A stretch of DNA of 64,000 bases from CAKOSP01 sp964369845. Its GTDB lineage: Bacteria; Bacillota_I; Bacilli_A; RF39; UBA660. The translations under genes were made by a program, and so were the position numbers. The notes under the pieces were generated by a model that ran no database searches, was not told the origin of the DNA, and saw only the letters and a list, made by a program, of their open reading frames with translations. Numbering within the stretch: the stretch's first letter is position 1; every line of letters begins with the position of its first letter. The DNA lies in the NCBI GenBank assembly GCA_964369845.1, contig CAYJFJ010000003.1, positions 4,413 through 68,412 on the forward strand, read 5' to 3'. Positions 39,185 to 47,742 of this stretch are shown here, one piece after another.

Positions 39185-40081
39185 CTATAAAATTATTTTT
39201 CTTTCTCTTACTAAACTGTTATTTTGACTATAAAATCTTTTTATAAACATTTCCTTCTCAAATAAATTTTCAAAAACCATATCTACAAATGAATCTACTT
39301 TTTTTTCTATGGTTTCATAATTATTACTCAAAACCTTAGTGATATCCAAATCTTCTTTAGTACTTCTATAAAATAAATTAAGTAAAAACAAAATATTTTG
39401 GGTCCATATAGTTTCATTTAACGTTCCATTTGGCTTTTTAAATTCTATTGTATTTCCATTAACAAAGTTTTCTTCTGTACATCTAAAAAAACTAACTTCT
39501 AAATACGATGGAAAATTATTTTTCACTAAATAATAATCTATTAAGTCAAAAAACGATAAATTTTTTACATAAAAATCTCTAAGTATTTTTTCAAATATAA
39601 AATCCATATTCATCGAATATTTGTTATTAAATCTACTTTCGAATTCTTGATTATTTTGAAAAAATACATTAATTACATCATTAAATTTATAATATAGCAT
39701 TAAAAGGTTAAATAAGTATTTTTCATTTCCCTCTAATGCTTGTGAACCTATATGTATATGACCAGCACACTTGTTTGTAATTAATGCTCCGTTTTCTTTT
39801 AAAAAATCACAAACTTTTAATATTTGATCAAAAGACTTTTTGTTAAATGATAATATATCTGAAGATATTTCACCACCATAATTTCTTCCATTTAAAACAC
39901 TTGCTTTATTAATTGTGCCTTCTGTTTTTGAAAGCCAATTACTACTATTTTCTTCATTGAATTTCTCAATAAAATAATCACTTTTGCATTTAACAAGTAA
40001 TTCATATTCAATTTCAATACCAAAAGTGTAATTATTAAATTTGTTAATGTTCTCAGTAGTTAATATATTTTGATAATACAT
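39185..40081 (-). CDS. Amidoligase-family enzyme (GCS-like fold)
   Basis: 298 aa. The pattern fits the putative amidoligase family of the glutamine synthetase/GCS fold: FGIEIEYELLV at residue 20 (the Mg-binding Glu pair), CAGHIHIGSQAL at about 105 (His-Ile-His), and the TIEFKKPNGTLNETIW box at about 213-228, where the usual Arg of EFR is Lys. Such enzymes form amide or peptide bonds and often act on unusual peptides or cell envelope. No peptide precursor or modification partner is seen next to it. It is monocistronic, with no strong operon link to its neighbours. Confidence 0.75.
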   Translation of the reverse strand: MYYQNILTTENINKFNNYTFGIEIEYELLVKCKSDYFIEKFNEENSSNWLSKTEGTINKASVLNGRNYGGEISSDILSFNKKSFDQILKVCDFLKENGALITNKCAGHIHIGSQALEGNEKYLFNLLMLYYKFNDVINVFFQNNQEFESRFNNKYSMNMDFIFEKILRDFYVKNLSFFDLIDYYLVKNNFPSYLEVSFFRCTEENFVNGNTIEFKKPNGTLNETIWTQNILFLLNLFYRSTKEDLDITKVLSNNYETIEKKVDSFVDMVFENLFEKEMFIKRFYSQNNSLVRERKIIL

Positions 40082-40120
40082 GTTGACTCCTTTAATTAAT
40101 TATACATTATTTTTTCAAGA

Positions 40121-40142
40121 AAAAAAACATCAAATGATGCTT
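40121..40142 (-). terminator. Terminator after the BspA-like gene
   Basis: GCATCA / TGATGT hairpin followed by eight T on the minus strand. Confidence 0.65.
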
Positions 40143-40150
40143 AATTTCTT

Positions 40151-42085
40151 TTATTCAGTTGCTACAAATGTAAATGTCGATGGTTTATTAGTAGTAGCAT
40201 TTAATATATCTGCATCTGCCTGCGTTTTAGCATAAGCCTCGGTTATTTTAGTTGAATTTCTAAACATATTTTCACTATATGTTACATTAGTCATATCAAA
40301 ATTACTTAAATCTATACTTGTTATATTCATACCCGAAAACATATTTCTCATGTCTGTAACTTTTTGTGTATCAAAACTTGTGATATCTAAACTTATTAGA
40401 GATGTCATATACGAAAACATACCAGACATATCTGTGACACTTGATGTTTCAAAATTTGATAAATTTAAGTTTAGCAAAGAATTACATCCGCCAAACATTG
40501 AAGACATATCTGTTACTTTATTTGTGTTGAAAGAAGATATGTCTAGATTTTGTAAAGAGTATGTATATTGAAACATATACGACATATCAGTAACATTTTC
40601 AGTATTAAAATTATTTAAATTTAAGATACTAAGCGATTCAACATTACCAAACATTTGAGACATATCAGTAACATTACTTGTATCAAAAGAACTTAAATTT
40701 AAACTTGTAAGTGAACTTAAACTAAAGAACATTCTATTCATATTTGTTACTGAACTTGTATTAAACATGGATAAATCTAAATCTTTCAAAGATTCTAATA
40801 ATGTGAACATATTTGACATATTTGTTACGTTGTTTGTATTAAAGGAATTTATATTCAAGTCTGTTAAATAGTGCATGTTCCGAAACATCGATGACATATT
40901 TGTCACATTACTTGTATCAAAAGAACTTAAATCTAAATCGGTTATTGATTCTAGCGAATAAAACATACTATCCATAGATGTTACATTACTTGTATCAAAC
41001 GTTGACAAATCTAAGGATGTTAAATACGAATCCCCTTCAAAAGTTGAGTTATCAGTACCAATATCCATATTAAACATTTGCTGCATAGTAGTTACGTTAC
41101 CTGTGTTATACCAACCATTAAATTCTAATTTTGTAATGGCGTTAAAGTTTCGAAAAGTTCCATACTGATTAGCATTTGCTATTATTCCTCTATCAGACTG
41201 AATATGCAATATTTGTTCTTCGTCTACATTTTCTATATAAGCTACTATTGATTCGTTTTCTGCAACTGACAAGTCCCATTTATCTGTTGCTGCTTCATAT
41301 CCTTCATCAATCTGTTTATCAAAAATAATTTGTGTTACTGTATCTCTAAAGCCTGACGTATGTATTAAGTTGTTGAAACTTTGACCTGAGATCATTTCGT
41401 TTGGAAAATCTAAATTAATATTTGCACTTAATTCTTTATTTAAATTATTTGTTTGACTACTTGGTAAATCTACAAATGTAACGGACATTGTCCACTTTTC
41501 TTCTATTTTACTTGTTGTAGTAATTTCTTTTAAATCATGAAGTCTAATCATTTTATTTACTTCTGTTACATCAAAACCTGTATAACTTTTACCAGTAGCA
41601 TCTGTTACTGTTACTCTTGTAAGTCCTTCAATAGTAGTTACTTCATTTCCTTCTGGGTCTACTACGTTTAGAAGAAGTTCTGCTGTTTTTTCTGCTGTAG
41701 TATACACAAATGAATTATTTGTAAAATCAGCATATACACTATAGTATTCGGTAGCGCTAGACTCAGCTTCGCCTTTTATTAAAGTTGCAAGCTGGTCTTC
41801 TTCATTAGTTATAGATCCACTTCCATCCACAAAACCAGTTGTACTTACTCCAAAAGGAACTGGATCATGGGGCGTAAAGAAGAATCTTCTTTCGCTTGGA
41901 GTATGGGAACTTATGTTTGATAATGTATTTACTCCGTCTCCTATAATATTTCCTAAATAAGCAAATGAGCCAGTAAATATTAAAAATAAAAATACTGCTA
42001 CTATTAAAAATAATTGCCTTGTAATAAATTTGTTTAATCTAGTTTTTGGTTTGATTTTATTTAATGCTTTTTTCATCTTGTTCAT
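40151..42085 (-). CDS. BspA-type leucine-rich repeat surface protein (DUF285 repeats)
   Basis: 644 aa. Basic MNKMKKALNKIKPKTRLNKF precedes one TM anchor (about residues 25-47). A beta-rich region with WNGYNTGNVT-like transition follows. Then come ten tandem repeats of about 26 aa (residues about 355-612), each of the type L-x-x-L-D-L-S-S-F-D-T-S-N-V-T-x-M-x-x-M-F. This is the mycoplasma/gut Bacillota DUF285 type, also found in BspA adhesins. The C-terminus has no LPXTG or GW anchor, so it is held by its N-terminal helix. It is likely an adhesin or host-contact protein. DNA repeats of 78 bp follow from the protein repeats. Confidence 0.85.
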   Translation of the reverse strand: MNKMKKALNKIKPKTRLNKFITRQLFLIVAVFLFLIFTGSFAYLGNIIGDGVNTLSNISSHTPSERRFFFTPHDPVPFGVSTTGFVDGSGSITNEEDQLATLIKGEAESSATEYYSVYADFTNNSFVYTTAEKTAELLLNVVDPEGNEVTTIEGLTRVTVTDATGKSYTGFDVTEVNKMIRLHDLKEITTTSKIEEKWTMSVTFVDLPSSQTNNLNKELSANINLDFPNEMISGQSFNNLIHTSGFRDTVTQIIFDKQIDEGYEAATDKWDLSVAENESIVAYIENVDEEQILHIQSDRGIIANANQYGTFRNFNAITKLEFNGWYNTGNVTTMQQMFNMDIGTDNSTFEGDSYLTSLDLSTFDTSNVTSMDSMFYSLESITDLDLSSFDTSNVTNMSSMFRNMHYLTDLNINSFNTNNVTNMSNMFTLLESLKDLDLSMFNTSSVTNMNRMFFSLSSLTSLNLSSFDTSNVTDMSQMFGNVESLSILNLNNFNTENVTDMSYMFQYTYSLQNLDISSFNTNKVTDMSSMFGGCNSLLNLNLSNFETSSVTDMSGMFSYMTSLISLDITSFDTQKVTDMRNMFSGMNITSIDLSNFDMTNVTYSENMFRNSTKITEAYAKTQADADILNATTNKPSTFTFVATE

Positions 42086-42137
42086 TTTATCCTCTTTACT
42101 ATATAAATAATATCAAAAATACATGTTTTTGTAAATA

Positions 42138-42164
42138 AAAAAGTTAAGATTAAACTTAACTTTA
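42138..42164 (-). terminator. Terminator after the TasA-like gene
   Basis: The 9-bp inverted repeat AAAGTTAAG / CTTAACTTT with a T-rich tail on the minus strand, overlapping the stop codon. Confidence 0.75.
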
Positions 42165-42755
42165 GTCACCTATTACTATTGTTGCATCAAACACTTTATT
42201 TTCTTCTTCGTTTCCTGCAAGAGCATCTATCCAAAGTCTTAAATCGAAATCAACAGTAGTGTTTGACACTAATGTTTTTGTATCTAATACATATGCTGTT
42301 TTTACTTCTTTTTTTGTTAATTTTTCAATTTGTGAAATTATGTCCGCGCTTAGCGTCTTCACCTCTAAATTAGTTAGATTATTACTATCTCCAAGGTTTA
42401 AATTTGCTTTTATAGCACTATCAGACATTGTTGAAGTTTCGTTTACTACTAAATAAATGTTAAATGTACTACTTTCTGCACAAGTATTTTTTACTGAAAA
42501 TGAATACGGTGCATTTTGAAGACCTATCGCATCACTTACTGGATATGAATTTGCTAAATTGATTGTTTCGTTTTCTTCTGTTAAAGTAAAATCTCCACAA
42601 CTTGATACACTCACAGTAGTAAAGGCAGTAACTGGCTCTATACTTCCTAAATAAGCGTTAGTTACGAAAAATATAGCTAAGGCTAGCACAGATATTATCC
42701 CAAGTAATACCAATGTCATTTTGTCAGTTTTTAAATTACTAAATATTTTTTTCAT
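42162..42755 (-). CDS. Exported protein of TasA/camelysin-like type
   Basis: 197 aa. A basic N-terminus (MKKIFSNLKTDKM) precedes a hydrophobic helix of about 22 residues ending FVTNAYLG, resembling SipW-dependent exported proteins. The mature part is beta-rich, with two conserved-looking Cys (SSCGDF and NTCAESS) and a conserved NTTVDFDLRLWIDALAGNEE end typical of short extracellular structural proteins. No sequence anchor is present. I cannot assign it to a defined family; TasA-like is a structural analogy. It lies upstream of the BspA-like gene on the same strand, so both may be surface components. Confidence 0.5.
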   Translation of the reverse strand: MKKIFSNLKTDKMTLVLLGIISVLALAIFFVTNAYLGSIEPVTAFTTVSVSSCGDFTLTEENETINLANSYPVSDAIGLQNAPYSFSVKNTCAESSTFNIYLVVNETSTMSDSAIKANLNLGDSNNLTNLEVKTLSADIISQIEKLTKKEVKTAYVLDTKTLVSNTTVDFDLRLWIDALAGNEEENKVFDATIVIGD

Positions 42756-42811
42756 TTTATACCTTCTTTATCTATATTAATAATATCAAAATTTTTATAT
42801 CTATTCAAGGA

Positions 42812-42842
42812 AAAAGATCACTTCTTTTTTTGTAGTGATCTT
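42812..42842 (-). terminator. Terminator after the CDP-alcohol phosphatidyltransferase gene
   Basis: The 9-bp inverted repeat AAGATCACT / AGTGATCTT with a T-run on the minus strand. Confidence 0.8.
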
Positions 42843-43438
42843 ATTTTGTCTTTATCTTTGTTTTTTTCATAAAAATTATGGTCAAACATATTTTTTAAAT
42901 TTGTTTTTGTTTTCTTTTGCTTAGAAAAGTCCTTTGGATTTTCTAAATAATCCATATAATAACTAAATAAAACTATTAATTCTGTTATTATAACTGGTGC
43001 AAATATTGCTGCATATTTTATTTCGTAGTTTTGATCAAATAAAAATATAAATATTATCAGCACTGCAAGTATGTTCATTTTTATTTTTCCATATATATTT
43101 GTTTTTACATTTTGATTTGCTTTATATCTCATATAATTTACTGCCGCTATTAACAGCTCAATAATTACCGGAATAATTGCTAGTGTTGTTATTTGAAACA
43201 ATACTATAAAACATACTATATTTAATACTTTATCTGCTACTGTATCGTATAAACTTCCAAAGAATGTTGTTGCTTTTAATTTTCTTGCTAAAAAACCATC
43301 TATAAAATCCGTTGAATATATTACTAAAGCAAGTATACCTGCTTCAAGTGAACCGAAACGCACATATACTGGATATATTCCGATTACTCCAATTAATCTT
43401 ATTGTAGTTATTAAATTTACTAATATTACACTTTTCAC
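42818..43438 (-). CDS. CDP-alcohol phosphatidyltransferase, PgsA-like
   Basis: 206 aa with about five or six TM helices. It has the family signature D-x2-D-G-x2-A-R-x8-G-x3-D-x3-D in STDFIDGFLARKLKATTF followed by FGSLYDTVADK (Asp residues about 43, 46, 64 and 68). The enzyme displaces CMP from CDP-diacylglycerol, and the product is probably phosphatidylglycerol phosphate. Bacillus PgsA is similar in size. The long basic C-terminal tail (NFYEKNKDKDKIRSLQKKK) is unusual. It shares the strand with fmt and may be in the same transcript. Confidence 0.85.
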   Translation of the reverse strand: MKSVILVNLITTIRLIGVIGIYPVYVRFGSLEAGILALVIYSTDFIDGFLARKLKATTFFGSLYDTVADKVLNIVCFIVLFQITTLAIIPVIIELLIAAVNYMRYKANQNVKTNIYGKIKMNILAVLIIFIFLFDQNYEIKYAAIFAPVIITELIVLFSYYMDYLENPKDFSKQKKTKTNLKNMFDHNFYEKNKDKDKIRSLQKKK

Positions 43439-43447
43439 TTTTTACCT

Positions 43448-44377
43448 CTAATTTATTTCACTTGATTCTAAAACTTCTAAATTAACTCCATTTAAAAAAC
43501 TTTTAAAATCCATTTCTTTTTTTCCAAATGGTTTAACTTTTTTCAGTAGTATATAACCATCTTTTGTTCCTATTCCAAGTTCATTTTTGCTTAATAGTTT
43601 AATTTTATTTAAATTGTTATTCTCTTTAACTATATAATCAACTTCTAAAACTTTAAAAGGATTACCATTTAACATAAAATATGCACTGGGGTATACTCCT
43701 CTTATTTTGTTAAATACTGTTTTAGTGCTTTCATCAAAATTAATAAGTTCATCTTCTCTTGTAAGCATTCTAGCATGAGTTGCACTATTATCATCTTGCT
43801 TTATACTTGCATTTTCTTCTTTTACTATTTTTTCTAAATTATCTTCTAATAACTTTGATCCGATTATACTTAGTTTTTCGTATAATGTATGGTAATTATC
43901 TTCTTTTTCTATTTTAGTTTTTGCAATGTCTATAATATTACCGGTATCCATAGATTCATCCATGTACATTAAAGTTATTCCAGTTTCTTCATCACCATTT
44001 ATAATGCTCCACTGAATAGGCGCAGCACCTCTATACTTAGGAAGAATAGACCCATGTATATTCATACACCCAAGGCGTGGTAAATCAATAAGCTCTTTTG
44101 GTATTATCTGCCCGTATGCTGCTGTTACAATTAAATCAGGCTTCATTTGCATTATTTTTTCGTAATCTTTTTTGATTCTATTAGGCTGGAATACTTCTAT
44201 ACCATTTTGCTCTGCTACTACTTTTGAAGCTGTTTTTTTAAGTTCTTTTTTTCTACCAACTTCTTTATCAGGCTGAGACACTACTAAAACCACATTTGTT
44301 TTTTCTATTAACATTTTTAGTGTTGGAACACAAAATTCTGGGGTTCCCATAAACACTACTTTTAAATCTTTAAACAT
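43448..44377 (-). CDS. fmt: Methionyl-tRNA formyltransferase
   Basis: 309 aa. It formylates initiator Met-tRNA using 10-formyl-THF. Motifs: VVFMGTPEFCVPTL, QPDKEVGRKKEL, AAYGQIIPKEL, GCMNIHGSILPKYRGAAPIQWSIING with catalytic Asn and His, and the loop ETGITLMYMDESMDTGNI. The C-terminal OB-like domain (about 205-309) binds tRNA. It lies 9 bp upstream of the phosphatidyltransferase gene. Confidence 0.97.
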   Translation of the reverse strand: MFKDLKVVFMGTPEFCVPTLKMLIEKTNVVLVVSQPDKEVGRKKELKKTASKVVAEQNGIEVFQPNRIKKDYEKIMQMKPDLIVTAAYGQIIPKELIDLPRLGCMNIHGSILPKYRGAAPIQWSIINGDEETGITLMYMDESMDTGNIIDIAKTKIEKEDNYHTLYEKLSIIGSKLLEDNLEKIVKEENASIKQDDNSATHARMLTREDELINFDESTKTVFNKIRGVYPSAYFMLNGNPFKVLEVDYIVKENNNLNKIKLLSKNELGIGTKDGYILLKKVKPFGKKEMDFKSFLNGVNLEVLESSEIN

Positions 44378-44397
44378 TTTTCTTCTCCATAAAAATT

Positions 44398-44425
44398 AAA
44401 GAACTTAAATTGACATAAGTTCTTT
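44398..44425 (-). terminator. Terminator after frr
   Basis: The 10-bp inverted repeat AAAGAACTTA / TAAGTTCTTT overlapping the frr stop. Its T-rich side faces fmt. Confidence 0.55.
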
Positions 44426-44935
44426 TTCTTTAATTGTAACATTTTCATCTACAATTTTATTATATTTATTTACACTTTCTTGAAGTGAATCTAATAAGCG
44501 TTTTTCTTCATCTTCTGGATATTCATCTTTTAAGATTGCATCTTTAATTTCTTGACGAATATTTCTAAGTGCTACTTTTCCTTCTTCTCCAGCAGATTTT
44601 GCTAATTTAACATATTCTTTTCTTCTGTCTTCTGTTAAATCTGGAATAGTAAGTATAACCACTTCTCCATTATTACTTGGAGCTATACCTAAGTTAGCTT
44701 CATTTATAGCTTTTTCAATGTCTTTGATTGCTGATTTATCAAATGGCTTAATAAATATTTTCTTTGCTTCTGGAACCGTAATATTTGCTACACTTTGAAT
44801 TGGTGTTGGATTTCCATAATAAACAACATTTATACCATTTAACATTTGAGGATTTGCTCTTCCTGCTCTAATAGTAGTTAACTTTTCCTTTAAATTTTCT
44901 ATTGCTTTATTCATTTTTTCTTCTGTATTATACAT
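44405..44935 (-). CDS. frr: Ribosome recycling factor
   Basis: 176 aa, against 185 in Bacillus. A mostly helical protein with the family motifs LTTIRAGRANPQMLNGINVVYYG, NITVPEAKKIFIKPFDKSAI, and the C-terminal DRRKEYVKLAKSAGEEGKVALRNIR. It splits post-termination ribosomes together with EF-G. It precedes fmt, without tsf or pyrH nearby, where many Bacillota have tsf-pyrH-frr. Confidence 0.97.
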   Translation of the reverse strand: MYNTEEKMNKAIENLKEKLTTIRAGRANPQMLNGINVVYYGNPTPIQSVANITVPEAKKIFIKPFDKSAIKDIEKAINEANLGIAPSNNGEVVILTIPDLTEDRRKEYVKLAKSAGEEGKVALRNIRQEIKDAILKDEYPEDEEKRLLDSLQESVNKYNKIVDENVTIKEKELMSI

Positions 44936-44947
44936 TTTTATTTTCTC

Positions 44948-45691
44948 CTAATTAATTTCTAGTTTATCATAATAATCTTGTTTTGTCGACTTCACAAGAT
45001 ATAAAACTTCAACTTTTCCGTTTTCGTTCATATATACGCTATATTCTAAATTATTTATTGTTTCTTCAACATTTATAATTCCACTTAATTCATTATCAGA
45101 TTTTAAATTTTCTTCGATTAAGTTTTTAATTTCTTGATCTGTTTTATTATGTTTGTTTTCAAAGTCTTCTTCGTTAATTAAATCACCTGTAGTTTTATCA
45201 AAACTATATACTTCAAATCCAATTGCTTTTACATGATTTACAATATCATAACTATATTTTTTTACTATAAGTGTTAAATTATCACCAAAATTAATTGTCT
45301 CAAAATCAATGTAATTTAAACTATATATACCTTCAGAATTACTATTTACTACTGTATTTTCTTCAAGTTCTACACTACTTTCATATACGATACTAGAATT
45401 ATATTCATCTATTAAATTATTTATACTGTCTTCGATATATTCATATGACCCAAAGTTAATTTCTATTTTGCTGCTAACAATTTCGTTTTCTGCAATTAGT
45501 TCCTTTTCAAAATTTATAACAAAATAATCTTTAGAAGTATCTATTCGTATATCTTCAAATTCTTTTTCTTCATTATTTTCTTTTTTTTCTAAATTATTTG
45601 AAAAATAACTAGTTGCAAAATAACCACCAACTATTAAAAATAATAAAAATATAATAAAAGTTATAAATGCTGCTTTATTTTTGTATTCCAT
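44948..45691 (-). CDS. Membrane-anchored exported protein, unknown function
   Basis: 247 aa. One TM helix at about 7-30 is followed by a Glu/Lys stretch and a beta-rich extracellular domain (residues 50-247), with an INFGSYEYIEDSINNLIDEYN element and many paired Thr/Tyr strands. A resemblance to the RsiV/DUF3298 type of anchored proteins is possible but not secure. No lipobox is visible. It overlaps the thioredoxin-like gene by 1 bp, so both likely come from one transcript. Confidence 0.5.
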   Translation of the reverse strand: MEYKNKAAFITFIIFLLFLIVGGYFATSYFSNNLEKKENNEEKEFEDIRIDTSKDYFVINFEKELIAENEIVSSKIEINFGSYEYIEDSINNLIDEYNSSIVYESSVELEENTVVNSNSEGIYSLNYIDFETINFGDNLTLIVKKYSYDIVNHVKAIGFEVYSFDKTTGDLINEEDFENKHNKTDQEIKNLIEENLKSDNELSGIINVEETINNLEYSVYMNENGKVEVLYLVKSTKQDYYDKLEIN

Positions 45692-46308
45692 TATTTATTC
45701 TCCTTTAATAATATCAAACTGTTTTCAAATGATGACATAAAAATAGTTTCAAGTTCTTCGTTCCAAAGTTCATCTGGAGTTATATCTCCTCTTACAAATG
45801 ATGTAGAATCATCATAGAAAATTATTTTTCCGTTTTTCACCACTATTACAGTTGGAGCATACATTTCTGAGTTTCCAGTATCATCTATATTTAAATAATT
45901 TTTTAACTTCTCTACAATTAGTTCGTAATTACCATTATTATTTGTTCTATCTTCAAAAAAATCATAATAATATATTTCTTCTATATTATTTTTAGTAGCT
46001 ACTTCATTAATCATTGTAGCAGTTTTTTCACTCCATATATTTTTGTTATTACCAAAAAATATTATTCCATCTTTATCTAAAATATTTAAAATTTGATTTG
46101 CACTTTTATATACAAATATGTTATCTTCAGTAAAACCTTTGTATTCTGCTGCAAACAATTCACTGTCTGAATAATCTTCTCCATAATTTAAAGTCCCGAA
46201 ATATATAAATCCAAATATAAGAAAAGCAAATATAATTATACTGCTTATCATATGAAATTTATTTTTAAATAAATTCTTGTTCTTAATATGTATCTTTTCT
46301 TTTTTCAA
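45691..46308 (-). CDS. Membrane-anchored thioredoxin-fold protein lacking CxxC
   Basis: 205 aa. One TM helix (about 18-37) is followed by an extracellular thioredoxin-like domain with ILDKDGIIFFGNNKNIWSEKTATMINEVA, given as a region. There the usual CxxC position reads NNKN/IWSEKT, while the cis-Pro loop YAPTVIVVKNGKI is kept. It therefore probably has no disulphide oxidoreductase activity, like accessory/bacteriocin-type thioredoxin folds. It is followed by another anchored protein gene with a 1-bp overlap. Function unknown. Confidence 0.65.
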   Translation of the reverse strand: MKKEKIHIKNKNLFKNKFHMISSIIIFAFLIFGFIYFGTLNYGEDYSDSELFAAEYKGFTEDNIFVYKSANQILNILDKDGIIFFGNNKNIWSEKTATMINEVATKNNIEEIYYYDFFEDRTNNNGNYELIVEKLKNYLNIDDTGNSEMYAPTVIVVKNGKIIFYDDSTSFVRGDITPDELWNEELETIFMSSFENSLILLKENK

Positions 46309-46417
46309 TTTTTATCACCAATTACATTTTATCATTTTAAAAATAAATTTAAAAGTATTTATTCCAAACTTTAGTTGTATTTACAATTAATTACAACAAA
46401 TATTATTATTACAATAA

Positions 46418-46442
46418 AAAAATCAGAAAATATTCTGACTTT
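46418..46442 (-). terminator. Terminator after hup
   Basis: AGTCAGAATA / TTCTGATT hairpin with a run of T on the minus strand after the gene. Confidence 0.7.
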
Positions 46443-46446
46443 TTTA

Positions 46447-46719
46447 TTAGTTTAAAGCTTCTTTTAATTTAGCTCCAGCTTTAAATGAAGCAACAGTTTT
46501 TGCAGGAATGCTTAACGGTTGTTTTGTAAGTGGATTGATTCCTTCTCTTGCAGCTCTTTCTTTTGCAGAGAATGTTCCGAATCCTACAATAGCAACTTTT
46601 CCAGATTTTTTTAATCCTTCAGTTACACCAGCAAATGTAGCATCTACAGCTTTTGCAGCGTCAGCTTTTGTTAATCCTGTTGCAGTTGCAACAAATTCTA
46701 CTAATTCAGTTTTAGACAT
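46447..46719 (-). CDS. hup: HU-family DNA-binding protein
   Basis: 90 aa, the usual HU length. It begins MSKTELVEFVATATGLTKAD (residues 1-20), has the hinge KVAIVGFGTFSAKERAAREG and ends FKAGAKLKEALN. The beta arm with the INPLTKQPLSIPAKTV Pro tip is present. HU bends DNA and compacts the nucleoid. In B. subtilis hbs follows spoIVA; here the two lie 6 kb apart, with an accessory island between. The ribosome site is ACAGGAGGTAAAAG. Confidence 0.97.
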   Translation of the reverse strand: MSKTELVEFVATATGLTKADAAKAVDATFAGVTEGLKKSGKVAIVGFGTFSAKERAAREGINPLTKQPLSIPAKTVASFKAGAKLKEALN

Positions 46720-46933
46720 GTCTTTTACCTCCTGTACATTTCTAATGTGTAAGATAAATATCTTTCTTACAATATAAGCGTATCAAAAAAGATTTTTAAA
46801 ATCAATATAAAATTAACATAAAAATTAACTTTTTTACTTTTTTTTATTTTCTTTCATCAAAATGTATCTTAAATGTAACAAAATATTGATTTTTTTTAGT
46901 TCTGTGTTATTATATTTACAAAGGAAATTTTAT

Positions 46934-47326
46934 ATGAATGCTCAATTATATGACTTAAATAGTACAAATTTTATCGAAGAAAATAGAAAATACTTAATAT
47001 TTTGGTTCCATAGTTATGTTGCTAGAACAAAAGATTTTGAACAAAAAAGTTCTCTTTCCAAAATTTTTATATCTATTTTAGATAATTATTTTTATGAAAC
47101 AGTGCTTCTTGTAAATTTTTTGTACAAGACTAATAAAGGACCTATAACTTTTATAAATATACTAAAACAAAAAAAATTAATTGAAATGTTTGATTCTTTA
47201 AAAAACTATTACTACTCATCAAACAATTTTGATATCGAAAAAGAAACAGCTCAATTATTTACTCATCTTAAAATAATTTATAACGAAGATGATTATAATG
47301 AAATTTTACAACTAAAAAACAGATAA
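46934..47326 (+). CDS. Protein of unknown function, 130 aa
   Basis: Start chosen at the ATG 46934-46936 because an AAGGAAATTTTAT ribosome site precedes it; a 24-codon longer frame has a hydrophobic Ile/Phe-rich lead without support. The product (MNAQLYDLNSTNFIEENRK...) is helical, Lys- and Tyr-rich and soluble, with a central YETVLLVNFLYKTNKGPITF element that looks like a buried helix-strand. I recognise no family. It lies divergent to hup and is followed by a terminator. Confidence 0.55.
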   Translation: MNAQLYDLNSTNFIEENRKYLIFWFHSYVARTKDFEQKSSLSKIFISILDNYFYETVLLVNFLYKTNKGPITFINILKQKKLIEMFDSLKNYYYSSNNFDIEKETAQLFTHLKIIYNEDDYNEILQLKNR

Positions 47327-47370
47327 ATGATATATACCATTTAAGATATACTTCATAATCTGTTTTTTTA
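47317..47370 (+). terminator. Terminator after the 130-aa gene
   Basis: A long imperfect hairpin framed by AACAGAT / ATCTGTT, followed by seven T on the plus strand. Confidence 0.6.
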
Positions 47371-47376
47371 CGCTTT

Positions 47377-47742
47377 TTAACGTACATATTCATTTGTTTT
47401 TGCTCTTGAAATAGTAAATATTACACACCCGCACTTTTCTGTTTCTTCCTTGCTATAGTAATCTTTATAAGTTTCTGTAACTATTTCATCTACATTTTTA
47501 TAATTATCTTTAAAGTCAAAATCAAAGTATTTATTGTATGCATCTTCCCAGTTGGTGAAAACTTCTATATTTTCCACATCTACTATTATAAATTCGTCTA
47601 ATGATGGTGATTTCACAAACTTAATTGTATCACCTATTTTAATGAGTTTTCTCTTTTCATCATATAACCTATATTCTCTTGTTTTATTATTATACCTTAA
47701 GTTTTCAAAGTTTTCTTCATATAGTTTCATTATATGTTCCAT
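47377..47742 (-). CDS. ASCH-domain protein (putative RNA-binding)
   Basis: 121 aa with the ASCH beta-barrel pattern: MKLYEENFENLRYNNKTREYRLYDEKR, then KIGDTIKFVKSPS, in which the KTIExRLxxKR-like charged strand lies in the cleft. ASCH domains bind RNA or act on nucleotides, and some are cytidine-acetyl amidohydrolases. No catalytic assignment can be made. The gene follows, without gap, the broken NUDIX gene on the same strand, at the border of the accessory island of small enzymes. Confidence 0.75.
   Translation of the reverse strand: MEHIMKLYEENFENLRYNNKTREYRLYDEKRKLIKIGDTIKFVKSPSLDEFIIVDVENIEVFTNWEDAYNKYFDFDFKDNYKNVDEIVTETYKDYYSKEETEKCGCVIFTISRAKTNEYVR

Noticed and set aside
40151..42085. 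CRISPR-like repeated DNA
   Set aside because: The 78-bp periodicity is coding and matches the 26-aa DUF285 repeats; there are no constant repeats with unique spacers and no cas genes.
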